NCBI GenBank assembly: GCA_947589075.1
Contig: CANQBS010000004.1
Location: 1 to 64,000 of the forward strand
Length of the DNA stretch: 64,000 bases
Direction: 5' to 3'
Source: an uncultured Acetatifactor sp.
GTDB lineage: Bacteria > Bacillota > Clostridia > Lachnospirales > Lachnospiraceae
This document shows, in pieces, positions 17,421-26,200 of the stretch. A program made the translations under genes and the position numbers. The number at the start of each line of letters is the position of its first letter. Positions within the stretch are counted from its first letter, which is position 1. The notes under the pieces were generated by a model. It was given only the letters and a program-made list of their open reading frames with translations, made no database searches and was not told the DNA's origin.

Positions 17421-18878
17421 ATGAGTGTAAGCGATTGGAACAGGATAGGAAATCAATTGAGGGAAGCCGTGGAGGATTCCTTGAATACAGGAAATTTCCA
17501 GCAGCTGGGGGACGCGTTGTCCGATACGGTGAATTCTGCCCTTGCGGAGGCAAGGAGACAGGTAGAGGCATATCAGAGTAAAAGCAGTGCTACATATCAG
17601 AATCCCAGACAGGAGGATGGCAATCCCGGTCAGGGAAGCGACAGTTCCGGGAAGAGCGGCACTTCCGGCCAGGGAGGCTATAATTCCCGGCAGAACAGTG
17701 CTTCCGGGCAGGGAAACAGTTTCCAGCAGGCAGTGAATCATTTCCGTCAGAACGGTACGGGCTGGAACGGAGGCGGCAGTGCTTTTCAGGGAGGTCAGTG
17801 GTACAACAATGGGGGCTGGAACGGAAACCAGCAGAAAAGACCTCATTTTCAGCCTGTAAAAATGAATAAAGTGGGCCGTATTTCCAGCGTCCTTCTTATG
17901 GTGTTCGGCGGGATCGGGACCGGAGTTATGGCCGTGGGTCTGTTTGTGCTTTTATTGACGCTGATGATAACCTGGGCCTGGGATCCTGATCTTTTGACTG
18001 CCATAGGAATCGTTGGCTTTCTGCTGGCCTTCAGCATTCTTATGATCCGGAAGGGCTGTAAGCTGAAGGACAGGCTGAAGCGGGCGCTGCGGTATGTGCA
18101 GATCTGCGGGCACTGTCATTATATCAATATTGTTGATCTGGCGGCGCAGATGGGAAATACCGTGAAATATACCCTGAAGGATATAAAAAAGATGCTTAAG
18201 GCGGGATTCTTCCCGGAGGGACATCTGGATCAGGAGGATACCTGCCTGATGCTGGACGACGCCACCTATCGTCAGTATCTTGCCATCCAGAAGGAGCGAA
18301 AGGCAAGGGAAATGGAGGAAAAGGTGGCAAGAATGCGGGAACGGCAGCAGGCAGGGCCGGAGAATCCTTCCGTTCCTTTCCAGGCGGGACAGGCTCCGGA
18401 GAATATGGGACCTCCTCCCGTGCCGGAGAATCCTGAGCTGGACGCAATGGTCAGGGAAGGCCAGGAATATATTAAGAAGCTTCGGGAAATGAACGACAAT
18501 ATTGAAGGAGAAGTGATCTCCTCCAAGCTGTTCCAGCTGGAGAATCTGTTGAAGGAGATTTTTGAGCGGGTCAGGGAGCATCCGGAACAAATGCCCAGGA
18601 TGCAGAAATTTATGAAATATTATCTGCCCACCACCTTAAAGCTGGTGGAGGCTTATGAGGACTTTGACAGTGTGAGCGTACCCGGAGAGGATATTCTTTC
18701 TGCCAAGAAGGAGATCGAGAAGACCCTGGACACCATCAATCAGGCTTTTACAGAGCTGCTTAACAGGCTGTTTCGGGATTCTGTGTACGACGCCACTACG
18801 GACGCGCAGGTGCTGCAGACCATGCTGGCACAGGAGGGATTGATGAAGACGCCGGAATTTGATAAGGTGTCCAGATAA
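17421..18878 (+). CDS. xpaC: XpaC-family membrane protein with low-complexity N-terminus
   Basis: 485 aa. GAGGG precedes the ATG. Residues 1-50 form a conserved helical lead (SDWNRIGNQLREAVEDSLN). Residues ~50-145 are low-complexity, rich in Gly, Ser, Gln and Asn (GKSGTSGQGGYNSRQNSA). Two hydrophobic segments follow at about 155-190 and 192-210. The cytoplasmic C-terminal part has the XpaC features (CGHCHYINIVDLA, LEYIKKLREMNDNIEGE-like helices, ISSKLFQLENLLKEIFE). The family is named for hydrolysis of 5-bromo-4-chloroindolyl phosphate in Bacillus, but its real role is unknown. Pairing with a TelA-like gene downstream (24-base gap) matches the Bacillus xpaC-yaaN pair and points to an envelope-stress function. 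Confidence 0.8.
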   Translation: MSVSDWNRIGNQLREAVEDSLNTGNFQQLGDALSDTVNSALAEARRQVEAYQSKSSATYQNPRQEDGNPGQGSDSSGKSGTSGQGGYNSRQNSASGQGNSFQQAVNHFRQNGTGWNGGGSAFQGGQWYNNGGWNGNQQKRPHFQPVKMNKVGRISSVLLMVFGGIGTGVMAVGLFVLLLTLMITWAWDPDLLTAIGIVGFLLAFSILMIRKGCKLKDRLKRALRYVQICGHCHYINIVDLAAQMGNTVKYTLKDIKKMLKAGFFPEGHLDQEDTCLMLDDATYRQYLAIQKERKAREMEEKVARMRERQQAGPENPSVPFQAGQAPENMGPPPVPENPELDAMVREGQEYIKKLREMNDNIEGEVISSKLFQLENLLKEIFERVREHPEQMPRMQKFMKYYLPTTLKLVEAYEDFDSVSVPGEDILSAKKEIEKTLDTINQAFTELLNRLFRDSVYDATTDAQVLQTMLAQEGLMKTPEFDKVSR

Positions 18879-18902
18879 AAAGTTTTTCAGGAGGGATAAA
18901 AA

Positions 18903-20054
18903 ATGAGCAATGATTTGGATGAGATGCTGAAGGAAGCGCCGACGCTTACCTTTGAACCTTTTTCCGGCACGCAGCCGGAGGTTCCTGCCGTGATGGAGCC
19001 TGAAAAGGTGCCGAAACCGGAGGAGATGCAGGTCAGCCTGACTGCGGAAGAGCAGAAAATGGTGGATGATTTTGCAGCTCAGATCGATCTGCGCAACACG
19101 CAGATGGTTCTCCAGTATGGTGCCGGAAGCCAGAAGAAGATCGCCGATTTCTCGGAGACCGCCCTGAATAACGTGCGCACCAAGGACATGGGGGAAGTGG
19201 GCGAGATGCTGACCAAGGTGGTGGCACAGCTTAAGGAATTCGATGAGGACGAGGAAGAGAAGGGTTTTCTGGGGCTGTTTAAAAAGAGCAGCAATAAGCT
19301 GGCCAACATGAAGGCGAAGTACGATAAGGCGGAAGTGAATGTGAACAAGATCAGCGACGCCTTAGAAGAGCATCAGGTCACTCTGTTAAAGGATGTGGCG
19401 ATGCTGGACAAGATGTATGAGCTGAATCTGAATTATTTCAAGGAGCTGTCCATGTATATCCTCGCGGGCAAACAGAAGCTTGCCCACGCTACGAAGGTAG
19501 AGCTTCCGGAGCTGGTGGCGAAAGCTGAGAAAAGCGGTCTTCCCGAGGATACCCAGGCTGCGAAGGATTATGCCGAGATGTGCAACCGCTTTGAGAAAAA
19601 GCTTTATGATCTCGATCTGACCCGCACCATTTCCCTGCAGATGGCTCCCCAGATCAGGCTGATCCAGAATAATGATACTATGATGTCCGATAAGATCCAG
19701 TCCACTCTGGTGAATACCATTCCTTTGTGGAAGAGCCAGATGGTGATCGCCATCGGCCTGGATCATTCCACGGAGGCGGCCAGGGTTCAGCGGGCGGTTT
19801 CCGATATGACCAATGAATTGTTAAAGAAGAATGCGGAGACCCTTAAGATGGCCACTGTGGAGACCGCAAAGGAATCCGAGCGGGGAATCGTGGACATTGA
19901 GACCCTCCAGGCCACCAACCAGACCCTGATCAGCACCCTGGACGAGGTGATGAAGATCCAGGAGGACGGAAGAGAGAAGCGTAAGAACGCGGAGATCGAG
20001 CTTCGCAAGATCGAGAACGAAATGCGGGAAAAGCTGCTTGAGATGAGCAGATAA
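18903..20054 (+). CDS. TelA/KlaA-like toxic anion resistance protein
   Basis: 383 aa, soluble and largely helical. It shows the TelA family pattern (FAAQIDLRNTQMVLQYGAGSQKKIADFSE, FKKSSNKLANMKAKYDKAEVNVNKIS, RTISLQMAPQIRLIQNNDTMMSDKIQSTL, IPLWKSQMVIAIGL). The family was linked to tellurite resistance, but in Firmicutes many members are general stress-linked proteins of unknown mechanism. AGGAGG lies just upstream of the ATG. It is the second gene after xpaC and is followed by a strong terminator. Confidence 0.88.
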   Translation: MSNDLDEMLKEAPTLTFEPFSGTQPEVPAVMEPEKVPKPEEMQVSLTAEEQKMVDDFAAQIDLRNTQMVLQYGAGSQKKIADFSETALNNVRTKDMGEVGEMLTKVVAQLKEFDEDEEEKGFLGLFKKSSNKLANMKAKYDKAEVNVNKISDALEEHQVTLLKDVAMLDKMYELNLNYFKELSMYILAGKQKLAHATKVELPELVAKAEKSGLPEDTQAAKDYAEMCNRFEKKLYDLDLTRTISLQMAPQIRLIQNNDTMMSDKIQSTLVNTIPLWKSQMVIAIGLDHSTEAARVQRAVSDMTNELLKKNAETLKMATVETAKESERGIVDIETLQATNQTLISTLDEVMKIQEDGREKRKNAEIELRKIENEMREKLLEMSR

Positions 20055-20149
20055 AGACGCCTGGAGCAGATCTGACCCAGGGAAAAATAAAGCTTAGGTA
20101 AGATTTAGGTAATGTAAGCTTTCATGATATCATAAATTGCTGTACAAAG

Positions 20150-20185
20150 AATCCTGCGATAACGGAAAATCGCAGGATTTTTTTT
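20150..20185 (+). terminator. xpaC-telA terminator
   Basis: Perfect 11-bp stem AATCCTGCGAT/ATCGCAGGATT with an 8-base loop and a run of eight T. It lies within the 373-base gap 20055-20427. The rest of the gap is AT-rich and holds the sugar-operon promoter and an AATTG-GT-CAATT dyad near 20265. Confidence 0.9.
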
Positions 20186-20348
20186 GCGAAAGTATAAACC
20201 CCATTATGTCCCCACAGACATATGAACAGATTCCATCTCCAGAACTACTACAGATATGTATAGTTACAAATTGGTCAATTCTTTTGTGCACTATCACCTA
20301 AAATTAAAAGCATAAATTGGTAAAAAGGACTATTTTAACAAAGGGCTA

Positions 20349-20377
20349 TTGACTAATACAAATTAAGGTAGTAGAAT
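20349..20377 (+). promoter_or_regulatory. Promoter of the oligosaccharide-use operon
   Basis: TTGACT, 17 bases, TAGAAT, ending 50 bases before the binding-protein ATG. Two direct AATGTAAA copies 13 bases apart (20375-20382 and 20388-20395) cover the -10 and the start site and could be a regulator site. No clear LacI-type palindrome with a central CG was found. Confidence 0.7.
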
Positions 20378-20427
20378 GTAAAACATAAATGTAAAGTTAC
20401 AAAATTTAATTTTAGAGGAGGTACACA

Positions 20428-21708
20428 ATGAAAGGAAAAATGGTAATCCGTTTCGGGCTGGTAGTGGGTCTGCTGATGCTTTTTCTTGCCGGCTGTGGGC
20501 GCGGAAACGAGGATAAGACCACCTTCACCTTTGCGACCTGGGCTGCCGGAACAGAGCTGTCAGAGTTTCAGGAGATCATTGACAAGGTGAATGAGGAAGC
20601 GGGCGGTGCGTACAGGATTGAAGTGCTGAGCATTCCCTCTGATTATTATGTGAAAATTTCAACCAAGATCGCTGCCAAAAAATGTCCGGATTTCTTCTGG
20701 CTGACCCAGGAGCTGATTTCCAAATATGCACAGATGGGTGTGCTGGCGGATATCACGGAGGCTTTTGAGAACAGTGAAACGCTTACTCCCGATATGTATT
20801 ATGACGGAGTGGTTTCGTCCGCACAGTATGACGGATCCTACTGGGGGCTGCCTTGGATCGCGAACCCGATGATCCTGTATTGCAATAAGGACATGTTCCG
20901 GGAGCTTGGCGTAAAGCTTCCGACAGAGGATGATGATTGGACCTGGCAGGAGTTTATTGATACCTGCAGGCAGTTTAGCGGGAAGGAATATAAGGGCAAT
21001 ACCGTGTATGGCACCGTGATAGACGGCTGGCCCAATATCGAGACTTTCATATGGGCAGGCGGCGGAGATATTATCGCGGAGGACGGTCAGCAGATCATCC
21101 TGAACTCCGCAGAAGCCAAGAAGGGTATGGGATACCTGCAGACCATCGTAAAGGAAAATTTGAGCCCGAGATATGCGGAAGTAGCAAGCCTCGGGGATAA
21201 TAACGTCTGGTTTGAGAAGCAGCGCGTGGCGATGTATTTCGGCGGCATCCAGGATAATTTCGAGAAGAAGGTGTCGGAAATGTCCGCCGACGAACAGTTC
21301 GAAATCGCCTATGCACCCATGCCGGTCTGCGACGACGGAGGGGCATGGAGCTTCGACTGGACGGCTTCCACGGTAATGGCGAAGTCTCTGGAAGGAAACG
21401 AGCTGGCATACGAGATTCTGGAAACAGTGACAAAGGCTTTCTTTGAATGGAAGGTGGCGCCTCCTGTCAAGGATTCCCTGGAAAATGTGATTCAGATCGA
21501 CCCGAACAAAGAGGGCGCCATGAAAACAATTGAATATACCATGCCGTATGCCCGTTCTGCCAATTATATACCGGAATGGTCGGATATCAATGATAAGCTC
21601 TGGTACAATTTATATGTTTCGCTTCTCAATGATGCTTCTTTTGATTATCAGGGGAAAATGGATGAGATTAAAGAGTATTCCGAGGGTCTGGTGAAGGAAA
21701 GGAAATAG
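20428..21708 (+). CDS. Sugar ABC transporter solute-binding lipoprotein
   Basis: 426 aa. Type II lipoprotein signal with lipobox LAGC (Cys 23), so the mature protein is anchored outside the membrane. It is a family 1 solute-binding protein, as shown by FATWAAGTELSEFQEIIDKVNEE, PDFFWLTQELISKYAQMGVLADITE, YWGLPWIANPMILYCNKDMFRELGVKLP, and Trp/Tyr residues suited to sugar stacking. AGGAGG stands eight bases before the ATG. It is the first gene of the operon with two permeases; the ligand is probably the oligosaccharide cleaved by the downstream enzymes. Confidence 0.92.
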   Translation: MKGKMVIRFGLVVGLLMLFLAGCGRGNEDKTTFTFATWAAGTELSEFQEIIDKVNEEAGGAYRIEVLSIPSDYYVKISTKIAAKKCPDFFWLTQELISKYAQMGVLADITEAFENSETLTPDMYYDGVVSSAQYDGSYWGLPWIANPMILYCNKDMFRELGVKLPTEDDDWTWQEFIDTCRQFSGKEYKGNTVYGTVIDGWPNIETFIWAGGGDIIAEDGQQIILNSAEAKKGMGYLQTIVKENLSPRYAEVASLGDNNVWFEKQRVAMYFGGIQDNFEKKVSEMSADEQFEIAYAPMPVCDDGGAWSFDWTASTVMAKSLEGNELAYEILETVTKAFFEWKVAPPVKDSLENVIQIDPNKEGAMKTIEYTMPYARSANYIPEWSDINDKLWYNLYVSLLNDASFDYQGKMDEIKEYSEGLVKERK

Positions 21709-21747
21709 CCGGGACCGAAGGGGGTTAGTAGAGGAAGGTGTGAGAGT

Positions 21748-22608
21748 ATGAAGAAAAAAAGACAAAGGGCAGGTTTTTATTTTGTGCTGCCATGGCTCAT
21801 CGGGTTATGCGTATTCACGGCGCTCCCCATGGTCGCGGCTGTTTATATCAGCATGACGGACTGGGATATCGTCGGGAATGCGGACTTCGTCGGACTCAAG
21901 AATTACATCACTTTATTTTCGACTGCCGAATTTGTCAGGAGCCTGTGGGTGACGGTCCGGTACGCCGTAATCGCCGTGCCGCTTATCATCGCCACTTCAA
22001 TGACAATAGCGGTTCTGGTATCCAAGAATTACAGAGGCGCAGGCGTGTTCCGTGTTATTTATTATATGCCTGCAATCGTTTCCGGTGTTGCGGTAGCCAT
22101 TGTATTTAAATGGATTTTGGATCCCAGCTATGGTCTGCTGAACGGAATCCTGTCGTTTTTCCATATTCAGGGTCCTGACTGGCTGTATGATCCGAACTGG
22201 GTTCTGCCATCCTATCTGATCATGGCAGTATGGGGCGCCGGGGGCGGTCTGCTTACGTATCTGGCGGCTCTTAAGGATATCCCGGAGGAGTTATACGGGG
22301 CTGCCATGATTGACGGAGCCGGGACGTTCCAGAAGGTTTGGTATATCACAGTTCCGCTGATGACACCCATCATTTTTTACAACCTGGTGCTCGGCATTAT
22401 CGGAGCCTTTCGGAAATTTACGGATGCCTATGTGCTGGGAGGCGCGGGAAAGGAAGGCAACTTTTATATGGTCTATCTGTATGAGGAGGCCTTCGCGCAT
22501 TATCGGATGGGATACGCCACGGCGCTGGCTTGGGTGCTGTTTGCCATCATTCTGCTTTTAACCTTTGTGGTGAACTGGACGAAGAAATATTGGGTATACA
22601 GTGAATAG
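21748..22608 (+). CDS. Sugar ABC transporter permease (MalF/UgpA type)
   Basis: 286 aa, six predicted membrane helices. The first helix is FYFVLPWLIGLCVFTALPMVAAVYISMTDW, typical of the MalF/UgpA group. The ATPase-contact EAA loop is EELYGAAMIDGAGTFQKVW near residue 180. It forms the translocation pore with the next gene. No ATPase gene is in the locus, so a shared MsmX/UgpC-like ATPase encoded elsewhere is presumed. Confidence 0.93.
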   Translation: MKKKRQRAGFYFVLPWLIGLCVFTALPMVAAVYISMTDWDIVGNADFVGLKNYITLFSTAEFVRSLWVTVRYAVIAVPLIIATSMTIAVLVSKNYRGAGVFRVIYYMPAIVSGVAVAIVFKWILDPSYGLLNGILSFFHIQGPDWLYDPNWVLPSYLIMAVWGAGGGLLTYLAALKDIPEELYGAAMIDGAGTFQKVWYITVPLMTPIIFYNLVLGIIGAFRKFTDAYVLGGAGKEGNFYMVYLYEEAFAHYRMGYATALAWVLFAIILLLTFVVNWTKKYWVYSE

Positions 22609-22628
22609 CTGGGGAACGGAGAAGAAAG

Positions 22629-23483
22629 ATGAAAAAAAGAAGGAATTTTGAAATAAACTTCAGTATTGTACGCCGCGTGATGTGGTATGTCATTTCAATC
22701 GCAGGCTCCTGTATCATGCTGCTTCCCTTTTTGTGGATGGTCAGCACCAGCTTTAAAATGGAAAATGAGATTTTTACGGTTCCTATCAGCTGGCTGCCCC
22801 AGCAGATCACGTTTCAGAATTATACCAGGGCGTTGGAAGTGGTTCCGATTTTCACATGTATGCTGAACACGGTGATCATAGCCGTTCCGAAGATTCTGGG
22901 CGAGGTTTTCGTATCGGCCCTGGTGGCATTCGGCTTTGCGAGATTTGAATTTAAAGGCAGAAATGCCATGTTTATGATCATGCTGGCGACGATGATGCTT
23001 CCTTATGAGGTGACGATGATCCCCACTTTCATGGCATGGTCCGCTCTGGGATTTGCCGACAGTTATGTTCCGTTGACGCTTCCGGCGTTCTGCGGTTCCG
23101 CCTCTTATATTTTCTTCCTGAAGATGTATTTTGAGACGGTGCCCAGGGATTATGAGGAGGCCGCGTGGATTGACGGAGCCTCCAATCTCAGGGTGTTCCG
23201 GATGGTCTTTCTGCCTCTTGCCAAGCCTGCCCTGATCACGATCTGCCTTTGGTCGTTTATGGGAACCTGGAACGATCTTCTGGGGCAGCTGATCTACATA
23301 GATTCCCAGTCCAAATACACGGTACAGCTTGCCCTCGCTTCCTTCAGCTCCATGACCGGCGAGACACTGTGGGGACCGTTGATGGCAGCTTCTTTTATGG
23401 CTTTAATCCCTGTAATTGTTCTCCTGCTTTACGCGCAGAAGTATTTTATGGAAGGCGTAAAAATGGGTGGAATTAAAGGGTGA
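22629..23483 (+). CDS. Sugar ABC transporter permease (MalG/UgpE type)
   Basis: 284 aa, six predicted helices; MLLPFLWMVSTSFKMENEIF at the N-terminus is typical of the MalG/UgpE group. The EAA loop is RDYEEAAWIDGASNLRVFR. The start lies 20 bases after the first permease, behind GGAACGGAGAAG. It works as a heterodimer with the upstream permease. Confidence 0.93.
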   Translation: MKKRRNFEINFSIVRRVMWYVISIAGSCIMLLPFLWMVSTSFKMENEIFTVPISWLPQQITFQNYTRALEVVPIFTCMLNTVIIAVPKILGEVFVSALVAFGFARFEFKGRNAMFMIMLATMMLPYEVTMIPTFMAWSALGFADSYVPLTLPAFCGSASYIFFLKMYFETVPRDYEEAAWIDGASNLRVFRMVFLPLAKPALITICLWSFMGTWNDLLGQLIYIDSQSKYTVQLALASFSSMTGETLWGPLMAASFMALIPVIVLLLYAQKYFMEGVKMGGIKG

Positions 23484-23520
23484 GCAAAATATACAATTTC
23501 AATTATGGAAGGAGATTACT

Positions 23521-24090
23521 ATGAAAAAGAAATTAGCAGCACTTGCAATGGCCGCGGTCATGGCGATTGGATGCCTGGCTGGCTGCGGTAAAAACGAAGA
23601 ATCCGGAACCGGATGGACGGAGGTACAACATTTTACGTACAAGGATATTGCTTCCTGGACCAGCATGCAGACCCCTTCTGAAGGAAGCGGATCAGGCTCT
23701 GTGGAAGGCACCAATGATACGGACGGTTATGTGACCATTCATGCGGCAAGCGATGGATGGGGCGGAGTCGAATCCGGTTATTTTGAGATCGATCTTTCCA
23801 AGGATCCCATTATCCTGGTGAAGATATTTGAAAATCCGGACGGCTACAACTGGTGTTTGAAGGTCGTTCCTGAGAATCCTATTGAAGACCATGAGTGGGG
23901 CTGCTATGTGATTCCCGACAACAATCTGAAATGGAACAAGTATGCCGGAGCGGATCTGAACGAGGCCCTCGGGGAAGAGTTTAAGTCGATCTATGGGGAA
24001 CAGTGTAAGATTAAAATTTGGATTTCGGCAGCGGGCGGTCCGGACGGAGTCGTTTCCGTATCAGAGATTCTTGTGATGAACACAAAATAA
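23521..24090 (+). CDS. Small lipoprotein of unknown function, beta-sandwich-like
   Basis: 189 aa from the ATG at 23521 (GGAG eight bases upstream); the track start is upstream and lacks a site. The lipobox CLAGC puts Cys at 22. The mature part is rich in aromatic and acidic residues and alternating beta strands (DGYVTIHAASDGWGGVESGYFEIDL, DPIILVKIFENPDGYNWCLKV, CKIKIWISAAGGPDGVVSVSEILVMN). This resembles galactose-binding or carbohydrate-binding jelly rolls. I do not recognise a named family. Its position between the transporter genes and a secreted enzyme-like gene suggests surface capture of the same glycan. Confidence 0.75.
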   Translation: MKKKLAALAMAAVMAIGCLAGCGKNEESGTGWTEVQHFTYKDIASWTSMQTPSEGSGSGSVEGTNDTDGYVTIHAASDGWGGVESGYFEIDLSKDPIILVKIFENPDGYNWCLKVVPENPIEDHEWGCYVIPDNNLKWNKYAGADLNEALGEEFKSIYGEQCKIKIWISAAGGPDGVVSVSEILVMNTK

Positions 24091-24136
24091 AAACGACGGT
24101 TCGGCTGGATGAATCATTGCTTATAAAATGCTCACG

Positions 24137-24172
24137 ATACAGGGTGGAATAGAATTTCACCCTGTATTTATA
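24137..24172 (+). terminator. Hairpin between transport and enzyme genes
   Basis: Perfect 10-bp stem ATACAGGGTG/CACCCTGTAT with an 11-base loop, followed by the T-poor tail TTATAA. It is probably a partial terminator or mRNA stabiliser that lets the transporter genes be expressed more strongly than the enzymes downstream. Confidence 0.5.
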
Positions 24173-24205
24173 AAGATCTTTTGGAAGGGGTACGGTGGGT
24201 GGAAA

Positions 24206-26152
24206 ATGAAAAGAGCACTGGCATGGATTCTGATTTTTCTGTTATCATTTGTAACGGCCGCCTGCGGAAAAGAGGATCAGGGAAGGGGCGGGCAGGCTAT
24301 GGCAGGGCAGAAGGAGATAGCGCGGATTGACCGTTACGAAGAGGAAATCCCTGCGGACTATGCCTGGTTTGATTATAAGGCCAGCGCGCTTGCTTTTGAC
24401 GGACTGGTTTTTGGAAAGAATACACAGGGGAAATATTTCCCGTTGATCTGGCAGGATGAGACAAATGATACCTTTGGGTTCGCCGCATATGTGGGGGATC
24501 CCCGCAACGGGGCGGACGGGGCGCAGGAGGCTGTTGCAACGGCAGCCGCTATCCTGAGCGCAACCCTGCTTGGAATTGACAAGAGCAGCCAGGCGGGCGA
24601 GGATTATGTTGCACAGCTGCATGCCTATTTTTCCCAGGAAGAGGGCGTTGTCCTGAATAATCCGGGAGGCACCTCAAAGGGCGCGTCCATGTGGTACATG
24701 CTGTATCCCACTATTCTTTTTACCCAGGTCTCCCTTTATTATCCTCAGGAGAAACAGATCAGGGAGGATGCCCTTTCAGCCATCGAGAGCTGGTATCAGG
24801 CTTATCAGGTCATGGCAGAAACAGGAAGTTTCGACTATACGGGTTTTGATTTCACCGAGAAAGAGCCTTATGAAAACGGCGTGTGGAAGGAGCCTGACAG
24901 CGCTGCCGGTATTGCGGTCCTGATGAAGCTGGGCTATGAACTGACCGGTAAGGAAGAATACCGGGATGCCATGGTTCAATGCCTGGATTATCTTGCGGAT
25001 TTTAACGGAAGCCCCCTTTACGAGGTGCTTCTGTATTTCGCGCCGTCGCTTGCCGCGCAGATGAACGCCCAATATGGGATGGATTATGATTTGGAAGATA
25101 TGTTGGGGGATGTGCTGAACGGCGGCTCTGTTCCCAGGGGCGGCTGGGGTTCTATCCTCGGAACCTGGGGAGACTGCTGTATGAACGGAACGATGGGCAG
25201 TACGACGGATCAGGGAGGCTATGCTTTTTCTATGAATACATTTGCGGGAGGCTATGCGCTGGCATCCGTGGCGAAGTACGATACCCGTTATGCAAGGGCT
25301 ATGGGTATCTGGTTTGTGAACGCCGCTTCCGCAGGCAGATATTTCTTTCCGGGAGAATCCCCGCAGGAAAATCAGTCCGCCTCCCAAGATCCTGATACCA
25401 TGGAATTTCTGAAGCTGTCCGGCGGGGCGATACCCTATGAAGGAATCCGTAAAAGCGGCAATTCCAAAACACCCTGGATCGGGGGCGACCCGACGGTGTA
25501 CGGATGGGCGGAAACCGATCTGTCCCTTTACAGCGGCGCCCATACGGGTCTGTTTGCATCAACCGTGGAGCAGACCGATACAGAGGGAATATTAAAAATC
25601 AACTGTAATGTCGCGGAGACGCCGGGGCAAGGCTATGCCACTTATCTTTTGTACAATCCGTATGGGCAGGCAAAGAATGTGAACTATAGTTTACCCCAGG
25701 GAAGGTGGGATTTGTTTGACAGCGTGCAGAAGCGCACTGTTGCAGAAGGAGCAGAAAAAGAGCTGACCCTGACGCTTGAACCGGGGCAGGCTGTTGTGAT
25801 CGTGGAAATGCCGGAAGGCTCCCGGGTTGTGCATGAAAACGGACAGTACAGGGCGAATGGGGTGTGGATCGCTTCTGACACAGTAACAGTTGCATTGTCG
25901 GGAATTCAGAACAATGACTCTGTGAAAGGGAAGGTAACGCTGGATGTCAGGGTGACTGCCACGGATCCTTCCGTCACCGTAGAAGAAATTATCCTGGAGA
26001 TAGACGGTAAGGAAACAGCCTTTCAGGACTCGGAGAAGGTGACCTTTCAGACGGCGGACTATACTCCCGGAAGCAAAAGCATATTTATCACCGTGATGAT
26101 GTCAGACGGGAAAACAGATACAACAAGCATACGGTTAAACTTTAAAGAATAA
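24206..26152 (+). CDS. Secreted lipoprotein with a predicted alpha/alpha-barrel glycan-enzyme fold
   Basis: 648 aa from the ATG at 24206. Lipobox TAAC with Cys at 20, so it is surface-anchored. Residues ~50-430 are helical and aromatic-rich, with motifs suggestive of an alpha/alpha toroid (DYAWFDYKASALAFDG, GTSKGASMWYMLYPTILF, GVWKEPDSAAGIAVLMKLGYEL, GGWGSILGTWGDCCMNGTMGSTTDQGGYAFSMNTFAGG). A beta-sandwich follows (KNVNYSLPQGRWDLFD), then a C-terminal Ig-like domain (KGKVTLDVRVTATDPSV). I cannot name the family. A lyase, hydrolase or phosphorylase acting outside the cell on the imported glycan is the most likely role; this is inferred from context. Confidence 0.7.
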   Translation: MKRALAWILIFLLSFVTAACGKEDQGRGGQAMAGQKEIARIDRYEEEIPADYAWFDYKASALAFDGLVFGKNTQGKYFPLIWQDETNDTFGFAAYVGDPRNGADGAQEAVATAAAILSATLLGIDKSSQAGEDYVAQLHAYFSQEEGVVLNNPGGTSKGASMWYMLYPTILFTQVSLYYPQEKQIREDALSAIESWYQAYQVMAETGSFDYTGFDFTEKEPYENGVWKEPDSAAGIAVLMKLGYELTGKEEYRDAMVQCLDYLADFNGSPLYEVLLYFAPSLAAQMNAQYGMDYDLEDMLGDVLNGGSVPRGGWGSILGTWGDCCMNGTMGSTTDQGGYAFSMNTFAGGYALASVAKYDTRYARAMGIWFVNAASAGRYFFPGESPQENQSASQDPDTMEFLKLSGGAIPYEGIRKSGNSKTPWIGGDPTVYGWAETDLSLYSGAHTGLFASTVEQTDTEGILKINCNVAETPGQGYATYLLYNPYGQAKNVNYSLPQGRWDLFDSVQKRTVAEGAEKELTLTLEPGQAVVIVEMPEGSRVVHENGQYRANGVWIASDTVTVALSGIQNNDSVKGKVTLDVRVTATDPSVTVEEIILEIDGKETAFQDSEKVTFQTADYTPGSKSIFITVMMSDGKTDTTSIRLNFKE

Positions 26153-26200
26153 AAAACGATTAAATTGGATGTCTGCCGGAGCGGACAGGAAGGTATAAGC

